A stretch of DNA of 64,000 bases from Vibrio ishigakensis. Its GTDB lineage: Bacteria; Pseudomonadota; Gammaproteobacteria; Enterobacterales; Vibrionaceae. A program made the translations under genes and the position numbers. Positions within the stretch are counted from its first letter, which is position 1, and each line of letters starts with the position of its first letter. Below the pieces are notes generated by a model that was not told the DNA's origin, did not search any database, and saw nothing but the letters and a program-made list of their open reading frames with translations. This document shows positions 50,101-59,441 of the stretch, one piece after another. The DNA is taken from contig NZ_AP024881.1 of NCBI RefSeq assembly GCF_024347675.1, positions 372,001 through 436,000 on the forward strand, in the 5' to 3' direction.

Positions 50101-51579
50101 CATTGGGGTGTCATCGCCCATTGAGCCGACGGCTTCTTGGCCCATGTCGCCCAGAACATTGATGACCTGCTCACGTTCTTCACGGTTCAGGGCAAACTGC
50201 TTCTGATAGGTCTTTAGCTCATCTTCACTAAAGCTGCGCTGGCCAATCGCCTCACCGCTGAGCTGTTCGAACGGGGTCAGTTTGTGAACGTTATTCTCCA
50301 TCCATTCGCGGTATGGGTGACGGCTCTTAAGGTCGTTGTCTATCTCATCAGAGTGCCAAAGCTTACCTTCTTTGGTGTCCACAACCAAAAGCTCACCGGG
50401 GCCAACACGGCCTTTTTCAGATACCTCATCCGGTGCGTAATCCCAGATGCCGACCTCGGAAGCGAGGGTAATCAGCTTATCCTTGGTAATCACGTAGCGA
50501 GCAGGGCGTAAACCGTTTCTGTCTAGGTTACAGGCTGCATAACGACCATCAGACAGAACGATACCTGCAGGGCCATCCCAAGGTTCCATGTGTTTGGAGT
50601 TGAAGTCGTAGAAAGCGCGCAGATCTGGATCCATATCTGGGTGGTTTTGCCACGCAGGCGGAACTAGCATGCGCATTGCACGGAAGATATCCATGCCACC
50701 GGCTAGGAATAGGTCTAGCATGTTATCCAGACTCGAGGAATCTGAACCTGTTTCATTCACAAATGGTGCCGCAGATTGTAGATCTGGCAGAAGTGGTGAT
50801 GAGAACTTGTACGCGCGAGCCTTCGCCCACTGGCGGTTACCTTGAATGGTGTTGATCTCACCATTGTGCGCTAGGTATCTAAAGGGTTGTGCCAGTGGCC
50901 ATTTCGGCTGGGTATTAGTAGAGAAGCGCTGGTGGAACAGACAGATGGCCGATTCCAATCTCAGATCTGCAAGGTCGAGATAGAACCTTGGCAGGTCTGC
51001 GGGCATACATAGCCCCTTGTAGACGATAACCTGGGTGGAAAGGCTACAGATGTAGAAGTTCTTCTGGTCGGTTAGTGCCTTCTCGATGCGACGCCTTGCT
51101 ATGTATAGACGTCTTTCAATATCTCGGCTTCCCCAGCCGGCCGGAGCTGAGATGAAGACCTGCTCGATTGCAGGAAGAGACTCGGTAGCGATAGGACCTA
51201 GCACATCTGGATTGGTCGGCGTTTCGCGCCACCCCTCAACAGATAGGGTCTCTTTACCCAGCTCTTTTTCAATAATGGTTTTGCTCTGCTCGGCCAAGAT
51301 AGGGTCCTGGCTAAAGAAGAACATGCCCACAGCGTATTGTTTGCCTAGATTCCAGCCTTGCTCTTCGGCTATCAATCGGAAGTAAGAGTCGGGTTTTTGT
51401 AGCAGTAGGCCACAACCATCACCGGTCTTTCCGTCCGAGTTGATACCACCACGGTGGGTCATTCGATCTAGAGCTGAAATAGCTGTGCGAACCAATTTGT
51501 GGCTGGTTTCCCCTTCCATATGGGCGATCAAACCAAATCCACAGTTATCCTTTTCTAAGTTCGGGTCATACAAGGCCAT
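47116..51579 (-). CDS. gltB: Glutamate synthase large subunit GltB (enterobacterial type)
   Basis: GltB takes the amide nitrogen of glutamine and adds it to 2-oxoglutarate. From ATG 51579 the product has 1487 residues. Cys13 (NCGFGLIAH) would be the N-terminal nucleophile after removal of a short propeptide. The order is glutaminase domain, central domain, FMN/synthase domain with the [3Fe-4S] motif CHLNNCATGVATQ, and a C-terminal beta-helix (gltB C domain). The frame extends to 51705, but AAAGGAG lies seven bases before 51579. The adjoining ATG at 51585 is too close to it. Its GltD partner follows. Confidence 0.95.
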   Translation of the reverse strand: MALYDPNLEKDNCGFGLIAHMEGETSHKLVRTAISALDRMTHRGGINSDGKTGDGCGLLLQKPDSYFRLIAEEQGWNLGKQYAVGMFFFSQDPILAEQSKTIIEKELGKETLSVEGWRETPTNPDVLGPIATESLPAIEQVFISAPAGWGSRDIERRLYIARRRIEKALTDQKNFYICSLSTQVIVYKGLCMPADLPRFYLDLADLRLESAICLFHQRFSTNTQPKWPLAQPFRYLAHNGEINTIQGNRQWAKARAYKFSSPLLPDLQSAAPFVNETGSDSSSLDNMLDLFLAGGMDIFRAMRMLVPPAWQNHPDMDPDLRAFYDFNSKHMEPWDGPAGIVLSDGRYAACNLDRNGLRPARYVITKDKLITLASEVGIWDYAPDEVSEKGRVGPGELLVVDTKEGKLWHSDEIDNDLKSRHPYREWMENNVHKLTPFEQLSGEAIGQRSFSEDELKTYQKQFALNREEREQVINVLGDMGQEAVGSMGDDTPMAVLSSKERLVTDYFRQKFAQVTNPPIDPLREKHVMSLATSVGQEMNVFNETDGHAYRVTFDSPVLLYSDMRQLMELSQKHYKHEYFDLNFDPQEQDLEHAIVELCNKVEKSVEEGLVLVVLSDRNIQTGKLPIPAAMAVGAVQNRLVEAQLRCDTNIIVETATARDPHQFAVLFGFGATAVYPYLAYETLGEQIDNGGIDSNYATVMLKYRKGIDKGLFKIMSKMGISTIASYRCSQLFEAVGLHQDIIELCFKGVSSRIQGAHFSDFQQDLFNLSRKAWTKRKDIEHGGLLKYVHGGEYHTYNPDVVQQLQTAVKTGEHHDYQSFAKQVNDRPVSTLRDLMKLKPAQTPTPLEQVEPSKDLFTRFDSAAMSIGALSPEAHQALAQAMNHLGGYSNSGEGGEDPARFGTNRNSRIKQVASGRFGVTPHYLTNADVLQIKVAQGAKPGEGGQLPGHKVTAEIARLRHSVQGVTLISPPPHHDIYSIEDLAQLIFDLKQVNPSAMVSVKLVSEPGVGTIATGVAKAYADLITISGYDGGTAASPLTSVKYAGSPWELGLAETQQALVANNLRHKIRLQVDGGLKTGLDVVKGAILGAESFGFGTAPMVAMGCKFLRICHLNNCATGVATQDETLRREYFKGLPEMVINYFTGLAEEVRGYLAELGVEKLTDLIGRTDLLETVEGFTAKQSKLDLSDILEAPVSPMGHPLFWSEPNKPFDGAELNQHIVTDALQAVINRDSLNLYYDVKNTDRSIGASLSGEIAKRYGNGGMAASPITLNLNGTAGQSLGVWNAGGVNINLTGDANDYVGKGMAGGSICIKPHVGSAFESQEGAIIGNTCLYGATGGKLFAAGRAGERFAVRNSGTIAVIEGAGDNACEYMTGGIVAILGATGVNFGAGMTGGFAYVFDHNEDFQGRVNEESVEAISLEDLVIHQEHLRGLIAEHLDQTGSSHAESILANFDQWIPRFYLVKPKAADLNTLLGHQSRSAAELRVQAQ

Positions 51580-51729
51580 TGCCATACTCCTTTTGTTCAC
51601 CGTTACTTGAATTTGTAAGCAAGCAAAATGTCGTTTTATGTAGTCGAGCTCAGGTTGGTCTTGGGTCCTTGATATAACGCAGAGTGACTCACTATTTGAT
51701 AACAATTACGACATAAATAGTTTGCACGA

Positions 51730-51758
51730 ATTTGACAACTTAAAACTTTACGCGTCAA
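51730..51758 (-). promoter_or_regulatory. Candidate promoter of gltB (second operon)
   Basis: On the minus strand TTGACG (51758-51753) and TCAAAT (51735-51730) are 17 bases apart. This gives a leader of about 145 bases. The rest of 51580-51803 is AT-rich and shows no gene. Confidence 0.45.
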
Positions 51759-51803
51759 AGGTCAAGGTTATAAGAGACAGGGTGGGCAGTAGTGAACAGA
51801 TAT

Positions 51804-51831
51804 AAAAAAGGCCAGCATTTTACTGCTGGCC
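51804..51831 (-). terminator. Terminator of the upstream gltBD operon
   Basis: On the minus strand an eight-bp stem (51831-51824 with 51817-51810) is followed by six T residues. It separates the two glutamate synthase operons. Confidence 0.85.
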
Positions 51832-51879
51832 AAGATTGGAGTTTTAAAATCTCACCAAAGGGGTGAGTGGATGTAATAA

Positions 51880-53349
51880 TTATGCAGATAGCATCAGCGA
51901 GTCTGCTTTTGCCTCTAGGTTAGAGCTGTTCATCAAGAATTTGTCGATTGCGATAGCGCACTCGCGGCCTTCATTGATACAGCGAACCACTAGAGATTGA
52001 CCAGTGCGCATGTCGCCAGCTGCGAATACACCTTTCTGGTTGGTAGCAAAGCCTTCGGTTGCTACGTTGCCACGGTCATCCAGCTTGATGTCTAGCTGAG
52101 CTAGCACACCCGTTGGCTCTGGGTGGAGGAAGCCCATCGCTAGGAACGCCATCTCACATGGGATAACACGCTCGCTACCCGCTACTTCTTCAAAGCTCGG
52201 GCGCTCACCAGGTTTAGCGTCTTGCCAAACGATGTCAGCGATACGCAAACCTTCAAGCTCACCCTTATCATTACCGATAAACTCTTTGGTCAGGATATTC
52301 CAATGACGCTCACAGCCTTCTTCATGAGAGGTAGTGGTCTTCATGATCATTGGATATTGAGGCCAAGGCATGTTTGCAGGACGCTTCTCTGGTGGGATAG
52401 GCATGATCTCAACCTGCGTGATGCTCTTCGCCTTGTGACGGCTAGAGGTACCCACACAGTCAGAGCCAGTGTCACCACCACCGATAACCACAACGTGCTT
52501 ATCTTTAGCGTGAATCTCTTCACCTTTCAGGTCCATGTCGTTAGCACGGCGGTTGTTTTGACCAAGGAACTCCATGGCAAAGTGCACGCCTTTTAGCTCG
52601 CGGCCTGGGATAGGCAGATCGCGTGGTACGGTAGAGCCACCAGTTAGCAGAACCACATCAAAATCTTGGCGAAGTTGCTGTGCGTTTACATCAACACCCA
52701 CGTGTGCGTTAACAACGAAGTTAACGCCAGCCTCTGCCATTAGGTTTACCTTACGGTCGATGATGTCCATGCCTAGTTTAAAGTCAGGGATACCAAAGCG
52801 CAGTAGACCACCTACTTTTTCGTCACGTTCAAACACTGTCACTGTATGACCTGCGCTGTTGAGCTGCTCTGCCGCTGCAAGACCTGCAGGGCCGCTACCG
52901 ATAATGGCAACGGTTTTACCTGTGCGAGAGCGAGGTGTCTTAGGCTTGGCATAGCCGTCTTTGTAGGCACGCTCAACTATGGTCTTTTCGATGTTACAGA
53001 TGGTGATTGGGTCTTGGTTGATACCCAATACACATGCACTCTCACAAGGAGAAGGACACACGCGACCGGTGAACTCAGGGAAGTTGTTGGTAGAACTTAG
53101 GATGTTCCACGCCTCTTCCCAGCTGTCACGGTATACCGCGTCATTAAACTCAGGAATGATGTTACCGATCGGACAACCGCTGTGGCAGAAAGGTACGCCA
53201 CAATCCATGCAACGTGATGCCTGAGTGTTGATCTTGTCACCAAACTCTTCGTTTAGCACAAACTCTTTGTTGTCTTCGATACGAACCGCAGGGTCGAGCT
53301 TTTGTGGAAGCTCACGACCATGCTCTAAAAATCCAGTAGGCTTGCCCAT
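51880..53349 (-). CDS. gltD: Glutamate synthase small subunit GltD (second, non-enterobacterial type)
   Basis: This is a second small subunit of glutamate synthase, 489 residues, starting MGKPTGFLEHGRELPQ. It has Cys clusters CMDCGVPFCHSGCP and CPSPCESAC, the FAD loop [12 protein letters not shown] and the NADPH loop IGGGDTGSDC. Key differences from the other copy are the MGKPTGF start, a longer central insertion (PWPQYPMIMKTTTSHEEGCE) and low overall identity. This type is usual in Gram-positives, Bacteroidetes and plants as well as vibrios. It overlaps gltB by one base (TAATG). Confidence 0.94.
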   Translation of the reverse strand: MGKPTGFLEHGRELPQKLDPAVRIEDNKEFVLNEEFGDKINTQASRCMDCGVPFCHSGCPIGNIIPEFNDAVYRDSWEEAWNILSSTNNFPEFTGRVCPSPCESACVLGINQDPITICNIEKTIVERAYKDGYAKPKTPRSRTGKTVAIIGSGPAGLAAAEQLNSAGHTVTVFERDEKVGGLLRFGIPDFKLGMDIIDRKVNLMAEAGVNFVVNAHVGVDVNAQQLRQDFDVVLLTGGSTVPRDLPIPGRELKGVHFAMEFLGQNNRRANDMDLKGEEIHAKDKHVVVIGGGDTGSDCVGTSSRHKAKSITQVEIMPIPPEKRPANMPWPQYPMIMKTTTSHEEGCERHWNILTKEFIGNDKGELEGLRIADIVWQDAKPGERPSFEEVAGSERVIPCEMAFLAMGFLHPEPTGVLAQLDIKLDDRGNVATEGFATNQKGVFAAGDMRTGQSLVVRCINEGRECAIAIDKFLMNSSNLEAKADSLMLSA

Positions 53350-56300
53350 TATACTGCCTCCACTTCTTTTGATTGCTCAGACTCAGCTTTACGCTTTTGA
53401 AGTACCGCTTTGTAATCGCGCGGCATTACCTTAACCATGGTGGCTAGGCTAGCTTCAAAGTTGTCTAGGAAAGACTTTGCAACTTCACTTCCTGTGAACT
53501 CTACATGTTTGGTTAGCATCTCTTTTAGGAGTGCTTTGTCTTCTGCTTCGATTGGGTCTAGGTCTACAAGCTCTGGGTTTAGTTTGCTTTCAAAGTCACC
53601 AGACTTGTCCCATACATAAGCGACACCGCCACTCATGCCCGCAGCAAAGTTACGACCCGTTGAGCCTAGGATAACCGCAACACCACCTGTCATATATTCA
53701 CAGCCGTGGTCGCCGACACCTTCAACTACAACCTTGGCACCTGAGTTACGTACGCAGAAGCGCTCGCCTGCAAGACCGCGGATGTATGACTCACCTGAGG
53801 TCGCGCCGTAGAAGCACACGTTACCTACAACGATGTTGTCTTCAGGTACGATGTTGGACTTCGCATCTGGGTACAGTACTAGCGTACCGCCAGATAGTCC
53901 TTTACCCCAGTAGTCGTTCGCGTCACCCTCAACCTCGAACTTCACGCCCTTAGCTAGGAATGCACCGAATGACTGACCTGCTGAACCATTGAACTTCACT
54001 TCCATCGGCTGTGGTAGACCTTGGTCTTTGTAAACCTTGGAAATCTCGTTCGACAGCATGGTACCTGCAGAGCGGTCGGTGTTGATGATAGGGAACTCAG
54101 CCTTAACTGCTTCACCTTTCTCAAGAGCCGGAATTGCTGCTTGGATAAGCTTGCGGTCCAGAACCTCTTCTAGGTTGTGGTTCTGCTCAGTTTGGTTGTA
54201 AACGCCATCTGCCTCACGCGCTTCTTCAATATGAAGCACAGGAGATAGGTCTAGGTTCTTATATTTCCAGTGAGCGATATCTTCACGAACCTTAAGCTTC
54301 TGGGATTGACCTACCATCTCATCGATAGTACGGAAGCCAAGCTCAGCCATGATTTCACGTAGGCCTTCAGCCATGTATTGGAAGAAGGTTACTACGTCTT
54401 CCACGCGACCGTCGAAGCGCTCACGTAGGGTCTTATTCTGGGTTGCGATACCTACAGGGCAGGTGTTCTTATGACACTTACGCATCATGATACAGCCTTC
54501 AACCACAAGCGCTGCAGTTGCTACGCCCCATTCCTCGGCACCTAGTAGAGTTGCTACTGCAAGGTCGCGAGGGGTCTTCATCTGACCGTCTGATTGAACC
54601 ACGATACGGTTACGTAGGCCGTTCTTCAGTAGAGTCTGATGGGTTTCAGCTAGACCTAGTTCCCATGGCAGACCTGTGTGACGAATAGACGACATAGGTG
54701 ATGCACCTGTACCGCCATCAAAGCCTGCGATAAGTACAACATCCGCTTTTGCCTTAGCAACGCCCGATGCGATAGTACCAACGCCTGCCTCAGACACTAG
54801 CTTCACGTTTACACGGCCCGAGCGGTTTGCGTTCTTCAGGTCATAGATAAGCTGAGCCAAGTCCTCGATAGAGTAGATATCGTGGTGTGGCGGTGGTGAG
54901 ATAAGACCGACACCCGGAGTCGAGTGACGAGTAGCACCGATCCAGTCATCTACCTTATCGCCAGGAAGCTGACCGCCCTCACCAGGCTTAGCACCCTGTG
55001 CCATCTTGATCTGAATTTCATCAGAGTTGGTTAGGTAGTATGAGGTAACACCGAAGCGACCAGATGCTACCTGCTTGATAGCTGAGCGTTCCCAATCGCC
55101 GTTCTCTTTGCGCTCGAAACGAGTTGGGTCTTCACCACCTTCGCCTGAGTTAGATTTCGCGCCGATGCGGTTCATCGCCACCGCTAGGGTAGAGTGTGCC
55201 TCGTACGAGATAGAACCGAACGACATTGCACCGGTTGCAAAGCGTTTTAGGATGCTCTCGATTGGCTCAACTTCTGCTAGGGGGATAGAGCCTGCAGGGT
55301 TCTTAACAAAGTCTAGCTGGCTACGCAGTGTTGCTGCGTTATCGCCTTGGTCATCTACCTCTTTCGCGTATTGCTTAAACTGAGTAAAGTCTTTGTTACG
55401 AGTAGATTGTTGCAGTAGAGAGATGGTCTCTGGGTTGAACAGGTGTTTTTCACCACGCTGTTTCCACTGATATACACCACCCACATCTAGTACCTGAACT
55501 GGGATCTCGCGTGTTGGGTAACCGATGCGGTGACGCACCAATACCTCTTTAGCGATATCATCAATAGTCAGACCTTGGATACGAGAAACGGTGCCGGTGA
55601 AGTACTTGTCTACTACAGACTTGCTAATGCCTAGGGCTTCAAAGATCTGAGCGCCGTGGTAAGACTGTAGCGTAGAGATACCCATCTTAGAGAAGATCTT
55701 CAGCAGGCCGCCGTTGATAGACTTACGATAGTTCTCGAATAGGTCCTTGATGCTGGTCTCTGGGCCTAGCTTCTTAGTGCGCTGAAGGTCAACCATGGTT
55801 TCGATAACCAAGTATGGGTTAACCGCGTTTGCACCATAGCCTACTAGGGTTGCAAAGTGGTGCGTTTCACGTGCATCTGCGGTTTCAACAACGATGTCAC
55901 ACTTAGCACGCAGACCTTTGCGTATTAGGTGGTGGTGCACGGCGCCTACCGCCAGCATCGCTGGGATAGCGGCGTGGTTCGAGTTCACCGCACGGTCAGT
56001 CAGCAAGATGATAGAGTAGCCGTCAATGACCGCATCCTCTGCATATTGGCAGATACGCTTCAGAGCACGCTCTAGTTTGCCTTCTTCTTCGCTTGCTTGG
56101 AATACGATATCTAGCGTCTTCGCCTGCAGGTGTTCGTTATCGATGGCACGCAGTTTTTCAAGCTCAGAGTTAGACAGTACCGGAGATTCAAGCTCAACCT
56201 TTTGGCAGTGCTCTGGGGTCTCGGTAAGCAGGTTTTGGTCCTTACCTAGGTAGGTATTCAGGGACATAACCATGCGCTCACGAATCGGGTCGATCGGCGG

Positions 56301-57890
56301 GTTCGTTACCTGAGCGAACAGTTGCTTAAAGTAGTTTGATAGGTGTTGTGACTGGTGCGATAGCACGGCTAGCGGCCAGTCGGCACCCATAGCAGAAAGT
56401 GGCTCTTTGCCATCTTTAGCCATAGGCACAATGATTTCGTTAACTTCTTCTGAGCTCACACCGAAGGCTTGCTGCTTGTGCAGTAGTTTCTCTGGAGATG
56501 GCTGGCTGAATTCGTTCTCTGCATCTGGCAGTTTCTTCAGGCTCAGTAGATTCTCTTCTACCCATTTCTCATAAGGCTGAGCGGTAGCGATAGAGTCTTT
56601 AACTTCTTCATCAGAGATGATGCGACCTTGCTCTAGGTCAGCAACGAAGATACGACCTGGTTGTAGGCGGCCACGGAACTCAACGTTCTCTGGCTCGATT
56701 TCTACTACGCCCGACTCAGATGCCATGACTAGGAAGTCGTCTTTAGTCACTGTGTAGCGAGATGGACGCAGACCGTTACGGTCTAGGGTTGCACCTACTT
56801 GAACACCATCAGTGAAACAAACAGAAGCAGGGCCGTCCCATGGTTCCATGATGTTAGCGTGGTACTGATAGAAGGCACGACGCTTAGGATCCATGTTCTT
56901 GTTTTCTTGCCACGCTTCAGGGATAAGCATCATAAGAGCGTGTGGTAGGCTACGACCAGATAGAACAAGCAGTTCTAGCGCCATATCGAAGTTAGCTGAA
57001 TCTGAGCTACCTTCTTGGCAAATAGGCAACAGCATATCGATCTCAGCCTGAGTAAACAGGTCTGATTCGATAATGGCTTCACGTGCCTTCATCCAGTTCA
57101 GGTTACCGCGAACTGTGTTGATCTCACCATTGTGTGCGATGTAGCGGAAAGGCTGAGCCAGACGCCAACGCGGGAAGGTGTTAGTTGAGAAACGAGAGTG
57201 TACCAGTGCTAGTGCAGTCACCATGGTTGGATTCTGCAGGTCTAGGAAGTACTGCGGTACTTGCTCGGTAGTTAGCTGACCTTTATATACCAACGTCTTG
57301 TAAGAAAGAGAGTTGATATAGAAGTCGTCACCTATGTTGGATACGCTTTCTAGGCAAACACGTACAGTGTAGTTACGCAGAACATATAGCTTACGCTCTA
57401 GCTCTTCAGGTGTGGTGCTTGGACCACCGGTAATAAATACGTGTTCAAACTGTGGCTCAGTGCTCAGCGGGTCTGCGCCTAGCATAGAGTTGTCGGTAGG
57501 CAGTACGCGGTAGCCTAGAACTTCTAGGTCAAGGCGTTGTGCATTTCGCTCTAGGATGTCGCGACATTGTGCGCGCTTGTACTCGTCACGAGGGAATAGT
57601 ACTACACCCACACCATACTTTTCGAAAGATGGTAGGCGAATGCCAAGTTTAACTGTCTCTTCCAACAGGAATTCGTGCGGTTTTTGCAACAAAATACCGG
57701 CGCCGTCACCTGAAGCTGGGTCACAACCCTGACCGCCACGGTGCTCCATACGAGCTAGCATGTCTAGAGCCTGTGTAACGACTTCATGAGACTTTCGGTT
57801 TTTGAGGTGAGCAACAAAACCGATACCACAAGCGTCATGCTCCAGTTCTGGAGTATATAGACCTTGCGCTGATTGCTCTCTATCCAACAT
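53349..57890 (-). CDS. gltB: Glutamate synthase large subunit GltB (second type)
   Basis: This is the large subunit of the second glutamate synthase. From ATG 57890 the product has 1513 residues, with Cys21 (ACGIGFVAHL) as predicted nucleophile after propeptide removal. Glutaminase, central, FMN synthase ([3Fe-4S] motif CHKNTCPVGIATQ) and beta-helix domains are all present. An ATG at 57935 is in frame, but AAGGAT precedes 57890 at normal distance. It overlaps its gltD by one base. It is divergent from yhcC across a 500-base region, the arrangement of gltB and yhcC in E. coli. Confidence 0.95.
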   Translation of the reverse strand: MLDREQSAQGLYTPELEHDACGIGFVAHLKNRKSHEVVTQALDMLARMEHRGGQGCDPASGDGAGILLQKPHEFLLEETVKLGIRLPSFEKYGVGVVLFPRDEYKRAQCRDILERNAQRLDLEVLGYRVLPTDNSMLGADPLSTEPQFEHVFITGGPSTTPEELERKLYVLRNYTVRVCLESVSNIGDDFYINSLSYKTLVYKGQLTTEQVPQYFLDLQNPTMVTALALVHSRFSTNTFPRWRLAQPFRYIAHNGEINTVRGNLNWMKAREAIIESDLFTQAEIDMLLPICQEGSSDSANFDMALELLVLSGRSLPHALMMLIPEAWQENKNMDPKRRAFYQYHANIMEPWDGPASVCFTDGVQVGATLDRNGLRPSRYTVTKDDFLVMASESGVVEIEPENVEFRGRLQPGRIFVADLEQGRIISDEEVKDSIATAQPYEKWVEENLLSLKKLPDAENEFSQPSPEKLLHKQQAFGVSSEEVNEIIVPMAKDGKEPLSAMGADWPLAVLSHQSQHLSNYFKQLFAQVTNPPIDPIRERMVMSLNTYLGKDQNLLTETPEHCQKVELESPVLSNSELEKLRAIDNEHLQAKTLDIVFQASEEEGKLERALKRICQYAEDAVIDGYSIILLTDRAVNSNHAAIPAMLAVGAVHHHLIRKGLRAKCDIVVETADARETHHFATLVGYGANAVNPYLVIETMVDLQRTKKLGPETSIKDLFENYRKSINGGLLKIFSKMGISTLQSYHGAQIFEALGISKSVVDKYFTGTVSRIQGLTIDDIAKEVLVRHRIGYPTREIPVQVLDVGGVYQWKQRGEKHLFNPETISLLQQSTRNKDFTQFKQYAKEVDDQGDNAATLRSQLDFVKNPAGSIPLAEVEPIESILKRFATGAMSFGSISYEAHSTLAVAMNRIGAKSNSGEGGEDPTRFERKENGDWERSAIKQVASGRFGVTSYYLTNSDEIQIKMAQGAKPGEGGQLPGDKVDDWIGATRHSTPGVGLISPPPHHDIYSIEDLAQLIYDLKNANRSGRVNVKLVSEAGVGTIASGVAKAKADVVLIAGFDGGTGASPMSSIRHTGLPWELGLAETHQTLLKNGLRNRIVVQSDGQMKTPRDLAVATLLGAEEWGVATAALVVEGCIMMRKCHKNTCPVGIATQNKTLRERFDGRVEDVVTFFQYMAEGLREIMAELGFRTIDEMVGQSQKLKVREDIAHWKYKNLDLSPVLHIEEAREADGVYNQTEQNHNLEEVLDRKLIQAAIPALEKGEAVKAEFPIINTDRSAGTMLSNEISKVYKDQGLPQPMEVKFNGSAGQSFGAFLAKGVKFEVEGDANDYWGKGLSGGTLVLYPDAKSNIVPEDNIVVGNVCFYGATSGESYIRGLAGERFCVRNSGAKVVVEGVGDHGCEYMTGGVAVILGSTGRNFAAGMSGGVAYVWDKSGDFESKLNPELVDLDPIEAEDKALLKEMLTKHVEFTGSEVAKSFLDNFEASLATMVKVMPRDYKAVLQKRKAESEQSKEVEAV

Positions 57891-58210
57891 AGATAATCCT
57901 TCCAATCTAATTTGACCGCAGTGATCCTGGGTCAATCCTTGTAGTTGTCTTTTATGAGCTAACTTTGAGGAAAGCTAGCGAGCATCCATTCCGTCTCTCG
58001 CTGAAAAATTCGCGAGTAAAACATTCCCTTGGTCAATTCTTATGTAGTGTCACTGAGAAGCAGTGAATCTTATAGGTAGGTGTAGAATTTGACCGACTAA
58101 TCATCTAAAAAAACTGAATAAATCTCAGCGTATTTTAGAGACAAGTGAAACTATCCTACAATTTTGTTTAGGCAAATTCCAACGAAACTTGCACCAAAAT
58201 GGATTTTTGA

Positions 58211-58227
58211 TGACCAATAATTGGTCA
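58211..58227. repeat. Perfect 17-bp palindrome TGACCAAT-A-ATTGGTCA
   Basis: Eight-base arms TGACCAAT and ATTGGTCA flank a single A. It lies about 320 bases before gltB and about 165 before yhcC, so it is a strong candidate operator for a dimeric regulator of either gene. The regulator is unknown. Confidence 0.55.
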
Positions 58228-58300
58228 CAAAATATCAACAAATGTGCGTTTTGATTCACAAGCAAAGGTTTGCAGAGATTTTCTGCCTATAAATTGAGCG

Positions 58301-58329
58301 TCGAATTAGAACGGCGTGCATGGTAAAAT
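58301..58329 (+). promoter_or_regulatory. Candidate promoter of yhcC-arcB
   Basis: TAAAAT (58324-58329) is preceded by an extended -10 TGG, and TCGAAT (58301-58306) lies 17 bases upstream as a weak -35. Confidence 0.45.
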
Positions 58330-58390
58330 AGCGGAACTAACTTGCAAGGATGTAATTAAGTTTCACAAGGATAAATAGTCACTTTGAATA

Positions 58391-59353
58391 ATGGGTCATC
58401 ATCGGATGCAGCTACACGAACTGGTAAATACACTTGGACAAGATCTTCAGCGTCGCTATGGAGAAAAGGTTCATAAATTGACCCTACACGGTGGCTTTAG
58501 TTGCCCTAACCGAGATGGCACTATCGGTCGAGGTGGTTGCACCTTTTGTAACGTCTCTTCTTTTGTTGATGAATCTACTCAGTCTCAGTCTATACAAGTT
58601 CAGCTTAACGACCGTTCTGGTGAGGTGAAGCGCGCCAAGAAGTACTTTGCTTACTTTCAGGCGTACACCAACACCTTCGCTGAGGTGCAGGTTTTAAGAA
58701 ACATGTACGAGCAGGCGCTTCGCTCGTCTGACATCGTTGGTCTATGTGTCGGCACGCGCCCAGATTGTGTTCCGGATGCGGTAATGGATCTGCTGGTGGA
58801 ATATAAAGAGAAAGGTTATGAGATCTGGCTCGAGCTTGGTCTGCAGACTGCCCGCAACGATACCCTAAAGCGCATCAACCGAGGTCATGACTTCGAATGC
58901 TATGCCGAGATCACCAAGAAGGCGCGCGCGAACGGCATTAAGGTGTGCACGCATCTGATTGTTGGGCTACCTAAAGAGACCAAGCAAGACAATATCGATA
59001 CCTTGAACAAGGTGCTTGAGGTGGGTACCGATGGTATCAAGCTTCACGGCTTGCATATCGTTGAGGGCAGCACCATGGCTAAGGCTTGGAAGGCGGGTAA
59101 GCTAGAGGCACCATCTCTAGAGGACTATGTGGATATCGCATCAACCTTGATTCGAATGACGCCACCCGAGGTGGTGTATCACCGAGTATCATCTTCGGCA
59201 CGTCGTCCAACCTTACTTTCGCCACTTTGGTGTGAGAACCGCTGGCTTGCGATGACAGAGATAGGCCGGGCGCTGGACCGAGATGGTGCGCAGGGGGCAC
59301 TGCTCGAGCAGCCTTTTGTGTATCAAAAACCGGTACTCACCGCTCAGGTTTAA
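58391..59353 (+). CDS. yhcC: TIGR01212 family radical SAM protein YhcC
   Basis: YhcC is a radical-SAM enzyme of unknown substrate. The 320-residue product has the iron-sulfur cysteines Cys38, Cys50 and Cys53 within GGFSCPNRDGTIGRGGC and TFC, a spacing typical of this family. Further conserved segments are VGLCVGTRPDC, LELGLQT and THLIVGLP. It is similar throughout to E. coli YhcC. ATG 58406 (MQLHELVN) matches homologue starts better than 58391, but neither has a good ribosome binding site. It is followed by arcB after 88 bases, as in E. coli. Confidence 0.9.
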   Translation: MGHHRMQLHELVNTLGQDLQRRYGEKVHKLTLHGGFSCPNRDGTIGRGGCTFCNVSSFVDESTQSQSIQVQLNDRSGEVKRAKKYFAYFQAYTNTFAEVQVLRNMYEQALRSSDIVGLCVGTRPDCVPDAVMDLLVEYKEKGYEIWLELGLQTARNDTLKRINRGHDFECYAEITKKARANGIKVCTHLIVGLPKETKQDNIDTLNKVLEVGTDGIKLHGLHIVEGSTMAKAWKAGKLEAPSLEDYVDIASTLIRMTPPEVVYHRVSSSARRPTLLSPLWCENRWLAMTEIGRALDRDGAQGALLEQPFVYQKPVLTAQV

Positions 59354-59441
59354 ATCTAAGTCACTGAACCCGCTACGCTTGGGTTACATTTTGATTAGGG
59401 CGCGATAGACTTCAGGTAGCACTTGATACAAGGACTGCTTG

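Larger units (their letters stand above)
57891..58390. promoter_or_regulatory. Divergent control region between gltB and yhcC-arcB
   Basis: No gene is visible in these 500 bases. On the minus strand a weak gltB promoter candidate is TTGTAG, 18 bases, TAAAAT near 58163-58134. GGTCA/TGACC half-sites recur near 57914, 57930, 58031 and 58091, and a perfect palindrome lies at 58211-58227. A hairpin with arms TCACTG and CAGTGA lies at 58050-58066. In E. coli this promoter is controlled by Lrp and other regulators. Confidence 0.4.
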
